Shown: positions 8,458 through 21,160, counted from the first letter of the stretch. The stretch is DNA of 64,000 nucleotides from Betaproteobacteria bacterium (GCA_016709665.1 JADJMI010000027.1:124001-188000), one strand, 5' to 3'. Notes: a model not told the origin generated them from the letters alone. Program-made: numbers and translations.

Positions 8458-9090
8458 TCAGGCGGCCCGCGACCTCTCGCACTCGAGGCGGACGAATCGC
8501 TCCGTGAGTTCGGCGATCGTCCGGTAGAACTCGCTGTCGGATCCCTCGCCTATGGCCTTGCAGAATGGCGCAATCCAGCGTCCGGCGTGCTCTTCCAGGA
8601 AGCGTCGCTTGAGTGCGACGATGCCGGCGATCGCGGCGTCGTCGTCGCGAAGCGCGCGGTTCTCGCGGAAGAGGAGCAGGTAGAGGAATTCGAGCTCGGC
8701 GACGACGTGATCGGGCAGCTCGCGGAAATCCTCCGCGAGGTCGAATCCGCCCTCCCGGTAGAGCGCGAGCACCGCCAGGCTCGATTCCTGCATGAGCGTC
8801 TTCTCCTTCGAGAGCCACACGGAGCCGTAGGGCCGCGCGACGGCCTCGACGGGCCCCAGGAAGAGGCGCGTATATTCGACGAGCAATGCGTCGACGCCCT
8901 CCTTCGCGAAGGAGGTTTCGAGCCGGCCTGCGCCCTCGGCCAGGTCCCCGTCCAGGGAGGCGGCCGATTCCTTCAGCCCGCCGAAGAGGCCCTCTTTCGC
9001 GAGCGAGGCTTCCGGCTGGTAGAACGAAGCCGCGAGCAGTCGGCAGAAGTTCTCGCGGGCGGCGCCGGCGACGGGATCGGGGTGGGACAT
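8458..9090 (-). CDS. TorD/DmsD-family molybdoenzyme maturation chaperone
   Basis: A 210-residue all-helical cytoplasmic protein of the TorD family, which binds the Tat signal or apoenzyme of DMSO-reductase-family enzymes until the cofactor is loaded. Visible family features are the N-terminal LLAASFYQPEASLA, the central EYTRLFLGP, the PYGSVWL stretch, and the ELPDHVVAELEFLYLLL segment typical of the chaperone core. It is the third gene after the catalytic and Fe-S subunit genes on the same strand, so its client is almost certainly the enzyme encoded at 9950-12511. A terminator-like hairpin separates it from the Fe-S gene, perhaps lowering its expression. Confidence 0.88.
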   Translation of the reverse strand: MSHPDPVAGAARENFCRLLAASFYQPEASLAKEGLFGGLKESAASLDGDLAEGAGRLETSFAKEGVDALLVEYTRLFLGPVEAVARPYGSVWLSKEKTLMQESSLAVLALYREGGFDLAEDFRELPDHVVAELEFLYLLLFRENRALRDDDAAIAGIVALKRRFLEEHAGRWIAPFCKAIGEGSDSEFYRTIAELTERFVRLECERSRAA

Positions 9091-9106
9091 GGAAAGCTCC
9101 GGAATG

Positions 9107-9132
9107 AAAAGGGGCGGACCGAGATCCGCCCC
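9107..9132 (-). terminator. Intrinsic terminator-like hairpin within the molybdoenzyme operon
   Basis: GGGGCGGA (9111-9118) and TCCGCCCC (9125-9132) form an 8-bp stem with a 6-base loop. Read on the minus strand it is followed by TTTT (9110-9107). It lies between the Fe-S subunit gene and the chaperone gene, where partial termination would give less chaperone than enzyme. Confidence 0.6.
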
Positions 9133-9155
9133 GCGAGTGTAGCCTGCGACCCGGA

Positions 9156-9923
9156 TCAGGACCGCACGGCGAACTTGCCGATGTAGTGGACGTTGGGCTT
9201 GGTGCCCTTCTCCTCCTTCAGGCGCATCGACGGGTTGGCCGCCAGCACCCGGGAGATCTCGCTCTTCGCGTCGTCCTGGTCGCCGAAGATGCGCGCCTTC
9301 GAGGGGCACACCTCGACGCAGGCCGGCTGAAGGCCGTTGCTGGTGCGGTGGTAGCAGAACGTGCACTTCTCCACCACGTTGTCCTTGCGGTAGACCTTCG
9401 CGTTGCCTTCGACGAACCGGTTGCCCGCCGGCGTGAGCATGCCCGCGGCCTTCGCGACGTCGGCCGGGGCCGAGGTGCAGCCGGGGATCATCGGCGTCTT
9501 GTTCGCCCAGAACGCCTGCGGGTTGATGTCCTGCTCGTTGTAGCTGATGACGCTGTAGGTCTGGCCGTCCAGGCTCTCGTCGCCCAGCTCCCGGTTGGAG
9601 TACGGGCAGGCCTTCTGGCAGCGCTGGCAGCCGATGCACAGCTCCGGGTCGTGCATCGTGATGCCCTCGGGCGTCTTGAACATCGCCTTGGGCTCGGTGG
9701 GGCACGCCTTGATGCAGGGCGCGTCGGAGCAGTGGTTGCACAGCACAGGAATCACGCTGTGGGTCACGTTGGGGAACGTGCCCTCGGTCTTCATCGTGAA
9801 GTCGGCCCAGTTGAAGCTCTGGCCGTTGTCGCGGGTGCGGGTGTTGTTTTCCGTCTTGCACGCGAGGGCGCAGGCGCTGCAGCCCACGCACCGCGAAAGG
9901 TCGATGACCATTCCGAATCTCAT
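9156..9923 (-). CDS. Four-cluster [4Fe-4S] electron-transfer subunit of a molybdoenzyme
   Basis: A 255-residue ferredoxin-like subunit of the DmsB/PhsB/ArrB type. Four Cys motifs are visible: CVGCSACALAC (about 15-25), CNHCSDAPCIKACP, CIGCQRCQKACP, and CTFCYHRTSNGLQPACVEVCP. It has no Tat or Sec signal, so it should be co-exported bound to the Tat-carrying catalytic subunit encoded just upstream (gap 26 bases). It would pass electrons between the catalytic subunit and a quinol or cytochrome donor. No NrfD- or DmsC-type membrane subunit is encoded in this operon, which is unusual for DMSO-reductase enzymes but known for ArrAB. Confidence 0.93.
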   Translation of the reverse strand: MRFGMVIDLSRCVGCSACALACKTENNTRTRDNGQSFNWADFTMKTEGTFPNVTHSVIPVLCNHCSDAPCIKACPTEPKAMFKTPEGITMHDPELCIGCQRCQKACPYSNRELGDESLDGQTYSVISYNEQDINPQAFWANKTPMIPGCTSAPADVAKAAGMLTPAGNRFVEGNAKVYRKDNVVEKCTFCYHRTSNGLQPACVEVCPSKARIFGDQDDAKSEISRVLAANPSMRLKEEKGTKPNVHYIGKFAVRS

Positions 9924-9949
9924 TGTCGTCTCCTGTCAGGTGGGTGGGT

Positions 9950-12511
9950 TCAGGCCTTCTGGATCCGGACGCCCGTGAACCCGCCGTTGCGGGCCGTGGC
10001 GCCGCTCAGCCGGTCGTAGTCGTCCACCAGGATCTCGTTGTTGTTGCCGCCGCGGGGCATCGCCTTGGCGTAGTCCTTCGCGGCCACGCGCCCGTAGGCC
10101 CAGTGACCCTGGCCATAGGCCTTGGCGACGGTGCCGGGGCGCACGCCCTCCCACAGTTTCAGCTTCACCGTGATGGAGCCGATGGGCGAGGTGATCTTCA
10201 CCGTGTCGCCGGTCTTGAGGCCCAGCTTCGCGCCATCGACCGGATTCATCTTCACCACGTCGTCCCAGGACACGTCGCCCGGATCGCACTTCTTGAATTC
10301 CTGGAACCACGGCAGGTTCTGCGAGCGGCCCTCGCGGTTCAGGCGCGACTTGTAGTCGATGAAGGTGAGCGGGAAGTCCGCGAGGCTGCCGTGGCGCTTG
10401 GGCGGCTCGTAGTGCGGGATGAAGGCGACTTCGCCGCGCGCGGTGTAACCCGAGACCGCGAGGATGTCGTCCACGGTGGTCTCGTACTTCTTCGCGTGCT
10501 CGAGGAGGCCCTTCTTGAGCGTCTCGCTGTAGAACTCGAACTTCTTGGTGGCGGTATTGAACTTGCCGCCCCAGCCCTTCTTGTAGCTGTACTTCGCGCC
10601 CGAGACCATACCGCGCTTCACGAACGCGTCCCAGCCCTTCACCTGGTCGCCCTTGATGGGCTCCTTGGGCATCCACAGGGTTGCGCTCGTGATCCGGGCC
10701 GCGATGAGCGTGAATTCCTTCTCGTTCGTCGGGAGCTTGCCGGTCTCGGGATCCTTGAACTCCTTGGCGTAGTAGTCGGCGAGGTTCGCGAATCCCCGGG
10801 CCTTGAGCTTTTGCGCGAGGAGCCACATCACCTCGGTCTCCTCCTGCTTCACGTCCCACAGGCGCTTGCCGCAGGGCTGCTGAATCGCCGCGTAGCCGAA
10901 GGTGTTGCCCATGTTGGTGATGATCGAAGTGCCTTCGCTGCAGTTGAGCGTCGACGGCAGCACGATGTCCGCGAACTGAGTCATCTCCGAGGCGTTCGTG
11001 ACCAGGTGCACGAAGAAGGGCACCTTGGCCATCGCCTTGTCCCAGCGGTCCGCGCCGGTGCAGGAGAAGTTGAAGTTGCTCCAGGAGCTCATGAACACCT
11101 TCACGGCGCCGGGGTTCTTCAGCATGCCGTTCGCGACGTTGTTGGTGACGACGCCGCTGCCGGGCTTGGCGCCCATCATCGCGGGCATGTCCTTGGCGCC
11201 ACGGCCGTCGAGCTTCTTGCCCTTGCTCGCCTTGGCGGCCTGCTCGTCCACGTACTTGTCAGGCTTGGCGAACTTGGCGACCGGCACGCTCGAGCTCTGC
11301 AGGACGCCGCCTTCGACGTCGATCGAGCCGAGGATGCCGTTCAGGGCATGAACGGCCATGGCCGCGTACGTGCCGCGCGGCGTCATCGCCACGCCGGGCC
11401 CCATCCAGACGCACACCTTCGGGGCGGCCTTGCCCATGGCGCGGGCTACGCGGACGATCTGCGCCGCGGTGATGAGCGACTCCTTCTCGCCCCAGGCCGG
11501 CGACGCGTCCTTGAGTTCCAGGTTCCACCACTTCACGATGCCGTTCGTCTCCTTCTCGGCGAAGTCCGACTCTGCGACGGCCTTGCCGGCCACGAAGCCG
11601 TTCTTCCCGTCCTTGAAATCACCGACGAATTCGCGGTTCCACAGGCCCTCGGTGAGAAGCACGTGGGCGATGGACGCGGCGAGGGCCCCATCCGTCCCCG
11701 GCTTCACCGGAAGCCACTCGTGCGCCTTGGCCGCGACGTTGTTCAGCTTCGGGTCGACCGCGATCACCGTTCCGCGCTTCACGATCTCGTGGAAGCGGTG
11801 GATGGTGTTGGGCACCTCGCGGTTCGACGACAGCGGGTCGCAGCCCCAGGCCACGAGGCAATTCGTCTTCTCGAGGTCGTAGTCGCGGTAACCGAAGTAG
11901 CCTTGCGTGAGGCCGGGTCCCATTTTCTCCGCCTCGGCGCAGATGGCGCTGTGGGAGAAGTAGTTCGGCGTGCCGAAGATCTTGGGCAGCGTGCCGTAGA
12001 GCAGGTCCGTGGAGGTGGCCGAATAGCGGCCGCGCATGTAGACGAACTTGTCCGTCTCGTTGTTTCGGCGCAACTCCATCATCTTGTCGGCGACCGTGTC
12101 GAGCGCCTCGTCCCACGATATCGGAACCCACTTCGGATCGACGCCGCGGCCCTTGGCCGGGTTGGTGCGCTTCATCGGACCCTTGATGCGGTCCGGGTCG
12201 TAGGTCTGCTGCGGGATGAGGTGGCCACGCGGGCAGCAATAGCCGTGGTTCGTCTTGCTGTTGGGGTTGCCGCGCACGCGGGTCACCCGCCCGTCCTGCA
12301 CATAGAGTTGGATGGCGCACCACTGCGTGCAGCCCTGGCAGGTGCTTGCGACCCACTCGCCCTTGGCCGGGCCGGCGGGCTTGGCCTTGCGAAGGGCCAT
12401 GGCGGCGGTGATCGGGATCTCGGGCTCCGTGGGCTGCATCGCGCAGCCGGCCGCGAGCGCACCGGCGACGGCGCCCGTCATCCGGATGAACTCTCTTCTC
12501 GTGAGTCTCAT
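9950..12511 (-). CDS. Tat-exported molybdopterin oxidoreductase, arsenate-reductase (Arr)-like clade
   Basis: An 853-residue DMSO-reductase-family catalytic subunit, predicted periplasmic. It starts with a twin-arginine signal (TRREFIRM) and a hydrophobic stretch ending AAGC. The FS0 cluster ligands are C58, C61, C65 and C92 or C93 (CQGCTQWC; YCCPRGH). The predicted Mo ligand is C191 in SHSAICAEAEK, with His187, Lys196 and Tyr208 nearby and an RGRY motif at 160-163. From family knowledge this arrangement resembles respiratory arsenate reductase ArrA, and the length and the A-B-chaperone gene order also fit. Related enzymes use tetrathionate, selenate or polysulfide, so the substrate is unproven. 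An FNR-type site lies about 90 bases upstream. Confidence 0.93.
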   Translation of the reverse strand: MRLTRREFIRMTGAVAGALAAGCAMQPTEPEIPITAAMALRKAKPAGPAKGEWVASTCQGCTQWCAIQLYVQDGRVTRVRGNPNSKTNHGYCCPRGHLIPQQTYDPDRIKGPMKRTNPAKGRGVDPKWVPISWDEALDTVADKMMELRRNNETDKFVYMRGRYSATSTDLLYGTLPKIFGTPNYFSHSAICAEAEKMGPGLTQGYFGYRDYDLEKTNCLVAWGCDPLSSNREVPNTIHRFHEIVKRGTVIAVDPKLNNVAAKAHEWLPVKPGTDGALAASIAHVLLTEGLWNREFVGDFKDGKNGFVAGKAVAESDFAEKETNGIVKWWNLELKDASPAWGEKESLITAAQIVRVARAMGKAAPKVCVWMGPGVAMTPRGTYAAMAVHALNGILGSIDVEGGVLQSSSVPVAKFAKPDKYVDEQAAKASKGKKLDGRGAKDMPAMMGAKPGSGVVTNNVANGMLKNPGAVKVFMSSWSNFNFSCTGADRWDKAMAKVPFFVHLVTNASEMTQFADIVLPSTLNCSEGTSIITNMGNTFGYAAIQQPCGKRLWDVKQEETEVMWLLAQKLKARGFANLADYYAKEFKDPETGKLPTNEKEFTLIAARITSATLWMPKEPIKGDQVKGWDAFVKRGMVSGAKYSYKKGWGGKFNTATKKFEFYSETLKKGLLEHAKKYETTVDDILAVSGYTARGEVAFIPHYEPPKRHGSLADFPLTFIDYKSRLNREGRSQNLPWFQEFKKCDPGDVSWDDVVKMNPVDGAKLGLKTGDTVKITSPIGSITVKLKLWEGVRPGTVAKAYGQGHWAYGRVAAKDYAKAMPRGGNNNEILVDDYDRLSGATARNGGFTGVRIQKA

Positions 12512-12572
12512 GGCTTCTCCCCCTGGGAATGAATCGCATCTCCGCCCGACGGGCCGGAACTGCGTTTATTTC

Positions 12573-12590
12573 ATTCCCGCTGGCGGGAAT
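12573..12590. promoter_or_regulatory. 18-bp perfect inverted repeat, candidate operator
   Basis: ATTCCCGC-TG-GCGGGAAT is a perfect 8-bp dyad with a 2-base spacer in the divergent region between the molybdoenzyme and hybrid-kinase genes, 4 bases from an FNR-type box. Its symmetry and position suggest a second regulator site overlapping the molybdoenzyme promoter. Confidence 0.5.
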
Positions 12591-12594
12591 CCGG

Positions 12595-12608
12595 TTGACC
12601 TGAGTCAA
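12595..12608. promoter_or_regulatory. FNR/Anr-type binding site
   Basis: TTGACCTGAGTCAA has perfectly symmetric half sites (TTGAC / GTCAA) with the 4-base spacer of CRP/FNR-family boxes, close to the consensus TTGAT-N4-ATCAA. Its centre lies about 90 bases upstream of the molybdoenzyme ATG, compatible with activation from about -41 and a leader of about 50 bases. It implies anaerobic control of the operon. Confidence 0.65.
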
Positions 12609-12735
12609 GCCGCGTGACCAAGGGAGCTGCCGAAGGGTCGATTCCCCTTTCCTTTCGGGAGAATGTGCCAATAATGATTTGTGCCAGGCGGGCCCAGGAG
12701 GCACGCGGGCCGCTTTGCGTGACGCGCATTTCGCG

Positions 12736-16659
<3,924 letters not shown>

Positions 16660-16718
16660 GAGGGGGCTGCTCTATCCACTGAGCTACCGGGGCGCGGGCC
16701 TGCAAACCGCGAGGCGTG

Positions 16719-16724
16719 ATTATC
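16719..16724 (-). promoter_or_regulatory. -10 element of the tRNA-Arg promoter
   Basis: GATAAT on the minus strand (five of six bases of TATAAT), about 25 bases upstream of the mature 5' end of tRNA-Arg. No convincing -35 hexamer was recognised. Confidence 0.45.
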
Positions 16725-16790
16725 GCATTGCGGCGCCGGGCTTGAGGAATGTCGTGGCGTTTCCGGCCAGGACGCCGACAATGGCTTGCC

Positions 16791-17354
16791 ATGACTTCCC
16801 GTCCCCTGGATCCGGTATCCGCCCGCCAACGCGCCCTCGCATCGATCGAGGCCGAGCACAAGGCCTTCGACGCGGCGCTTGCCGGCCTCGTGGGGCAGCT
16901 CGGCTTCGTGCGGGCCCATGCCGTCCGGCCGGACCCCGGCCTCTTCGAACGCAGCCTCACGTACGTCGCCACGTTCATGGACCGCTTTCACCACAGGAAC
17001 GAGGACGAATACCTGTTCAAGGCGCTTCGCGCGCGCACGCGCGAGGCGGATGGCCTGCTCGCGGACCTGCAGCACGACCACGCCCGGGGGCCGGGGTTCT
17101 TCCGGGACCTCGCCCGCACCCTGGCCGGCACGCGGACGGGAGAAACGCGATTCGACGACTTCGCCGACCTGCTGGAACGCTACGCGCGCGAGCAGGTCGA
17201 GCACATGCGGATCGAGGGGACCGAACTGGTCCCCCTGGCGCAGCGGGTGCTCAAGGCATCGGACTGGCAGGCGATCGACACCGCCTTCCGGCTCAACCGC
17301 GACCCGCTATTCGGAGGGCTTTCCGTGGTGTCCGGGCCCGTCAGGCGGCCGTAG
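16791..17354 (+). CDS. Hemerythrin HHE-domain protein
   Basis: A 187-residue cytoplasmic helical-bundle protein. The hemerythrin di-iron ligand pattern is visible as EHKAFD (about residue 23), FHHRNEDEYLF (about 67-77), QHDH (about 95) and EQVEHMRIEGTELVP (about 138-152). Such proteins bind oxygen or nitric oxide or help repair iron centres. The start is the ATG at 16791; an in-frame ATG at 16749 is poorer. It ends 14 bases inside the 3' end of the convergent TRAP permease gene. It stands alone as a transcript after the tRNA. Confidence 0.87.
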   Translation: MTSRPLDPVSARQRALASIEAEHKAFDAALAGLVGQLGFVRAHAVRPDPGLFERSLTYVATFMDRFHHRNEDEYLFKALRARTREADGLLADLQHDHARGPGFFRDLARTLAGTRTGETRFDDFADLLERYAREQVEHMRIEGTELVPLAQRVLKASDWQAIDTAFRLNRDPLFGGLSVVSGPVRRP

Positions 17355-19929
17355 GCTGCGCGCGCGGGCGCCGCCGCCACTGCAGGCCGAAGACGAGCGC
17401 GATCAGCAGCCACGCGGGCACCGTGAACATCTCCTTGCCCGGTTGCTCGAGCCGCGTCTCCACGCCGACCACGCGGTTGTTGTCGGCGATGTCCAGCCCG
17501 ACCTTCTCGGCCGGGCTGTCGAAGACGACGTCGGCGATCATCGTCTTGCCGTCCTTCTCCTCGAGCATGACGCCCGCCTTCGCGAGTGCCTCCTGCGGGT
17601 CGCCCTTGCCGCGGGGAAGGAGGAAGGTGCGCTCCTGGATGCGGCCCTTCTTGTCGTCCACCTCGACGCGCAGGCGGATGTTCTCGCCGGGCTTCAATTC
17701 CTTGAGGGCATCCACGATCTTCGCGGGCGGCTGCACTTCGAACGGCGGATGGAACTGGTCGCGGCAAGCCGGCCTCAGCAGGATGAAAGTCGCGACGAGC
17801 AGCAGGGCGCCCTCCCACCAGCGGTTGCTCACGACGAACCAGCCCTGCGTCGCGCTCGCGAAGACGAGGCAGGCGATGAGGCCCGTGACCACGACCCAGG
17901 CCAGGTGGGCCGTCGAACCGATGTTCATGAGCAGCAGCTCGGTGTTGAAGACGAAAACGAACGGCAGGATGGCCGTTCGCAGGTTGTAGACGAAGGCCTG
18001 GATGCCCGTCTTGAGCGGATCGGCCCCCGACAGGCCCGCGGCGGCAAAGGCCGCCAGGGCCACGGGCGGCGTGGTGTCCGCCATGATCCCGAAATAGAAC
18101 ACGAAGAGGTGGACGGCGACGAGCGGCACCTCCACGCCGTGCGAGGCCGCGAGCTTCACGATCACCGGTGCGAGGAGCGTCGAGACCACGATGTAGTTCG
18201 CGGTCGTGGGCAGCCCCATCCCCAGGATGAGCGAGAGGCCTGCTGTCAGCAGCAAGGCGAGCAGCAAATTGCCCATCGAGAGTGTTTCCACCACCTCGGC
18301 GAGCACCTGGCCGATGCCGGTCACCGACACCGAGCCGACGATGATGCCCGCCGTCGCCGTCGCGATCGCGACGCCCAGCATGTTGCGGGCGCCGCCGTGC
18401 AGGCTCACGTAGAGGTCGTCGAAGCCGCGCCGCAGTTCGCCCTTCGCGGGGAGCTTGCGGAAAAAGGCGATGAGCGGGCGCTGGGTGGTGAGCATCACGA
18501 TCATCACCGCGCAGGCGTAGAAGGCGGAGAGGCCCGGCGACTGCTCGAGCACCATGAGGCACCACACCAGCACGTAGATGGGCAGGATGTAGAAGAGGCC
18601 GGCGAGCACCGTGGGCTTCGCGAGCGGCAATTCGTCGAGATTCTCGGTGATGTCGCCCGAGGCATCGGGATAGCGCGCCGAGGCTGCGACGCCGGCGACG
18701 TAGGCCGCGAAGACGATCGCGCCCACGAAGAGGCTCCCGCCGAGCTCGCCGAAGACGCCGGGGATCCACGCGGAGAGCCAGTGGGACAGCTGCACCGTGA
18801 TGACGAGGCCGGCGATGGCGAAGGTCCAGTTGACGAGCCTGGACGTGAGGGGCGAGTGCGGGCGCTTCGGGCCCTTCATGCCCAGGCTCACCGCCTCCAG
18901 GTGCACGATCCACAGCAGGGAGATGTACGAGAAGACGGCGGGCAGGAAGGCGTGCTTGATGATCTCCGTGTACGGCATGTTGACGTACTCGACCATCAGG
19001 AACGCCGCGGCGCCCATCACCGGGGGCATGATCTGCCCGTTCACCGACGAGGCGACCTCGATGGCGCCCGCCTTCACGGGGGAGTAGCCGACGCGCTTCA
19101 TGAGCATGATGGTCACGTTGCCGCCGGTGAGGACGTTGGCGACCGACGATCCCGAGATGAGGCCGTTCAGGCCCGACGAGAGCACCGAGGCCTTGGCGGG
19201 CCCGCCCCGCAGGTGCCCCATGAGCGAAAAGGCGACTCGCGTCATCCAGTTTCCGGCGCCCGCCTGGTCGAGCATGGCGCCGAACAGCACGTAGAGGAAC
19301 ACGAACTCGGCCGACACGCCCAGCGCCACGCCGAAGACGCCCTCGCTGGTGAGCCACATCTGGGAGGCGGCCCGGCCCAGCGAGGTTCCCTTGTGGGAGA
19401 TCATCTCCGGCATCCAGGGCCCGGCGAACATGTAGACGATGAAGATGATCGCCATGATCGTCATCGGCCAGCCCAGCGCGCGGCGGGTCGCCTCGAGCAG
19501 GATGAGCATGCCGGCGACGGTCACGACCAGATCGGCGGTCGTCGGCGAGCCCGGCCGCGTCACGAGCTCGGCGGAAAAAACGAACAGGTAGGCCGAGCAG
19601 GCGGCCGCGATTACGGCGAAGACCCAGTCGTAGGCCGGCACGTAGGCGCGCGGGCTGCGCCGCCCGCGCGGATAGATGATGAAGACGAGGAAGATCGCGA
19701 TGGCGAGGTGGATCGCGCGCTGTCCGGTGGAGTTGATGACGCCCCAGCCGAGCGAGTAGGGGAGGGGCGAGGCGATCCACAGCTGGAAGAGCGACCAGAC
19801 GACCGCGACGTTCAGGAAGAGCGACTTCGTGAAGCCCGACGGGCGGCGGCCCCCCGACTCCACGGCGACGACGTTCTCGAGGATCCTTGCGCGTTCCTCT
19901 TCGCTCAGCGCGGCTTGCGGCTCGGCCAT
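17341..19929 (-). CDS. TRAP transporter fused permease (DctQM type) with C-terminal DUF3394
   Basis: An 862-residue inner-membrane protein matching the fused small-plus-large permease of TAXI-type TRAP transporters. About sixteen hydrophobic helices are visible. The N-terminal part (to about residue 190) corresponds to the 4-TM DctQ-like unit; the rest has DctM signatures such as NGLISGSSVANVLTGG, NGQIMPPVMGAAAF and LGMGLPTTANYIV. After the last helices a soluble tail (about 680-835, VDDKKGRIQERTFLLPRGKG) corresponds to DUF3394. It works with the solute-binding protein encoded upstream at 20044-21009. Substrate not deducible; TAXI systems commonly take carboxylates. Confidence 0.93.
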   Translation of the reverse strand: MAEPQAALSEEERARILENVVAVESGGRRPSGFTKSLFLNVAVVWSLFQLWIASPLPYSLGWGVINSTGQRAIHLAIAIFLVFIIYPRGRRSPRAYVPAYDWVFAVIAAACSAYLFVFSAELVTRPGSPTTADLVVTVAGMLILLEATRRALGWPMTIMAIIFIVYMFAGPWMPEMISHKGTSLGRAASQMWLTSEGVFGVALGVSAEFVFLYVLFGAMLDQAGAGNWMTRVAFSLMGHLRGGPAKASVLSSGLNGLISGSSVANVLTGGNVTIMLMKRVGYSPVKAGAIEVASSVNGQIMPPVMGAAAFLMVEYVNMPYTEIIKHAFLPAVFSYISLLWIVHLEAVSLGMKGPKRPHSPLTSRLVNWTFAIAGLVITVQLSHWLSAWIPGVFGELGGSLFVGAIVFAAYVAGVAASARYPDASGDITENLDELPLAKPTVLAGLFYILPIYVLVWCLMVLEQSPGLSAFYACAVMIVMLTTQRPLIAFFRKLPAKGELRRGFDDLYVSLHGGARNMLGVAIATATAGIIVGSVSVTGIGQVLAEVVETLSMGNLLLALLLTAGLSLILGMGLPTTANYIVVSTLLAPVIVKLAASHGVEVPLVAVHLFVFYFGIMADTTPPVALAAFAAAGLSGADPLKTGIQAFVYNLRTAILPFVFVFNTELLLMNIGSTAHLAWVVVTGLIACLVFASATQGWFVVSNRWWEGALLLVATFILLRPACRDQFHPPFEVQPPAKIVDALKELKPGENIRLRVEVDDKKGRIQERTFLLPRGKGDPQEALAKAGVMLEEKDGKTMIADVVFDSPAEKVGLDIADNNRVVGVETRLEQPGKEMFTVPAWLLIALVFGLQWRRRPRAQPTAA

Positions 19930-19981
19930 GACTGCCTCCCGGTCTTCGACCTGCTTCGTTGTTGTGGGCGCTGCAGAAGCG

Positions 19982-20014
19982 CGACGGGCGCCCCCGTTGC
20001 GAGGGCGCCCGTCG
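19982..20014. repeat. Intercistronic hairpin between TRAP binding-protein and permease genes
   Basis: CGACGGGCGCCC (19982-19993) and GGGCGCCCGTCG (20003-20014) form a perfect 12-bp stem with a 9-base loop in the 114-base gap. There is no T tract, so it more likely stabilises the 3' end of the upstream binding-protein message than terminates it. This would favour excess binding protein over permease. Confidence 0.6.
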
Positions 20015-20043
20015 TCAGGCTGTGGTGCGCGAGGCGGCCACGC

Positions 20044-21009
20044 TTACTTCATCAGGCCCTTTTCCTTGAAGTACTTCACCGCGCCCGGGTGATACGGCAC
20101 CGTGTTGCCGGTGAGCATCTCGGCCGGCTGCAGGTTCTCGAGGGCCGGGTGCAGCTTCTTGAAGTCGTTCAGGTTGTCGAAGACCGCCTTCACGATGGCG
20201 TAGGCCGCCTTGTCCGAGAGCTTGCTCGAGGTGACGATGGTCGCGCGCGGCCCGAAGGTCTTCGTGTCGGCGTCCGAGCCCGTGTACATCTTGCCGGGGA
20301 TGGTGGCGGCCGGGTAGAACGAGTTCGCCTTCATCAGCTTGTCGACGCCGGGGCCGGTAATGTTCACCAGGTTGGAGGCGCAGGTCGTGGCCGCTTCCTT
20401 GATGGACGCGTTCGGATGCCCCACCACGTAGGTGAAGGCGTCGATCTTGTTGTCGCACAGGGCGCCGGCCATCTCGGCGGGCTTGAGGTCCGTGGCGAGC
20501 TTGAACGAGGCGGCCGTCATGCCCGTCTCCTTCATGACCATTTCCGTGACCGAGCGCGTGCCCGAGCCCGGGTCGCCGATGTTCACGCGCTTGCCCTTCA
20601 GGTCGTCCCAGTTCTTCACGTTGGCGTCCTTGCGGGCGACGACGGTGAACGGCTCGGCGTGCAGCGCGAAGAGCGCGCGCAGTTCCTTGACCGGCTTGCC
20701 GGCGAACTTGTCCTGGCCCTGGAGCGCGTAGTACTGGGTGTCCGACTGGGCGACGCCCACGTCGAGGTCGCCCGAGGCGATGGCGTTGATGTTGAACACG
20801 GAACCGCCCGTCGATTCGACGGTGCAGCGCAGGCCGTGGTCCTTGCGTCCCTGGTTCACGAGGCGGCAGATGGCGCCGCCGACCGGGTAGTACACGCCGG
20901 TGATGCCGCCGGTGCCGAGGGTGACGAAGTTGTCCGCCGCGCCTGCAGGGGCGGCGAGAATCGCGGTGGTGGCGCCGGCCAGGATGGCGGCGAGGGCCTT
21001 GAGTTTCAT
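20044..21009 (-). CDS. TAXI-family TRAP transporter solute-binding protein
   Basis: A 321-residue periplasmic binding protein with a clear Sec signal peptide (MKLKALAAILAGATTAILAA, cleavage near AGAA). The mature start FVTLGTGGITGVYYPVGG is the hallmark of TAXI proteins; later family features include NAIASGDLDVGVAQSD, the KGKRVNIGDPGSGTR segment and TYVVGHPNASIKE. It delivers substrate to the fused permease encoded downstream on the same strand after a stable intercistronic hairpin. The ligand is not predictable from sequence. Confidence 0.93.
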   Translation of the reverse strand: MKLKALAAILAGATTAILAAPAGAADNFVTLGTGGITGVYYPVGGAICRLVNQGRKDHGLRCTVESTGGSVFNINAIASGDLDVGVAQSDTQYYALQGQDKFAGKPVKELRALFALHAEPFTVVARKDANVKNWDDLKGKRVNIGDPGSGTRSVTEMVMKETGMTAASFKLATDLKPAEMAGALCDNKIDAFTYVVGHPNASIKEAATTCASNLVNITGPGVDKLMKANSFYPAATIPGKMYTGSDADTKTFGPRATIVTSSKLSDKAAYAIVKAVFDNLNDFKKLHPALENLQPAEMLTGNTVPYHPGAVKYFKEKGLMK

Positions 21010-21160
21010 GGCTTGGAGCTCCTCTTGGGGTTTTGGCCTGAATCGGGGGATGGTATTTCCTCAGGTGGTGAAAGTGTCTCACGACGGACGCGCCGGGCCA
21101 ATGGGTCCGCGGCCGGCTGGTACACTGCCGCGCCCCCCCGACAACCGCCCCGGCATCCCC

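Noticed and set aside
9950..12511. Arsenite oxidase of the ArxA type
   Set aside because: The active-site region reads RGRY rather than the GRGWG-like motif I recall for ArxA, and the Arx operon membrane subunit is absent.
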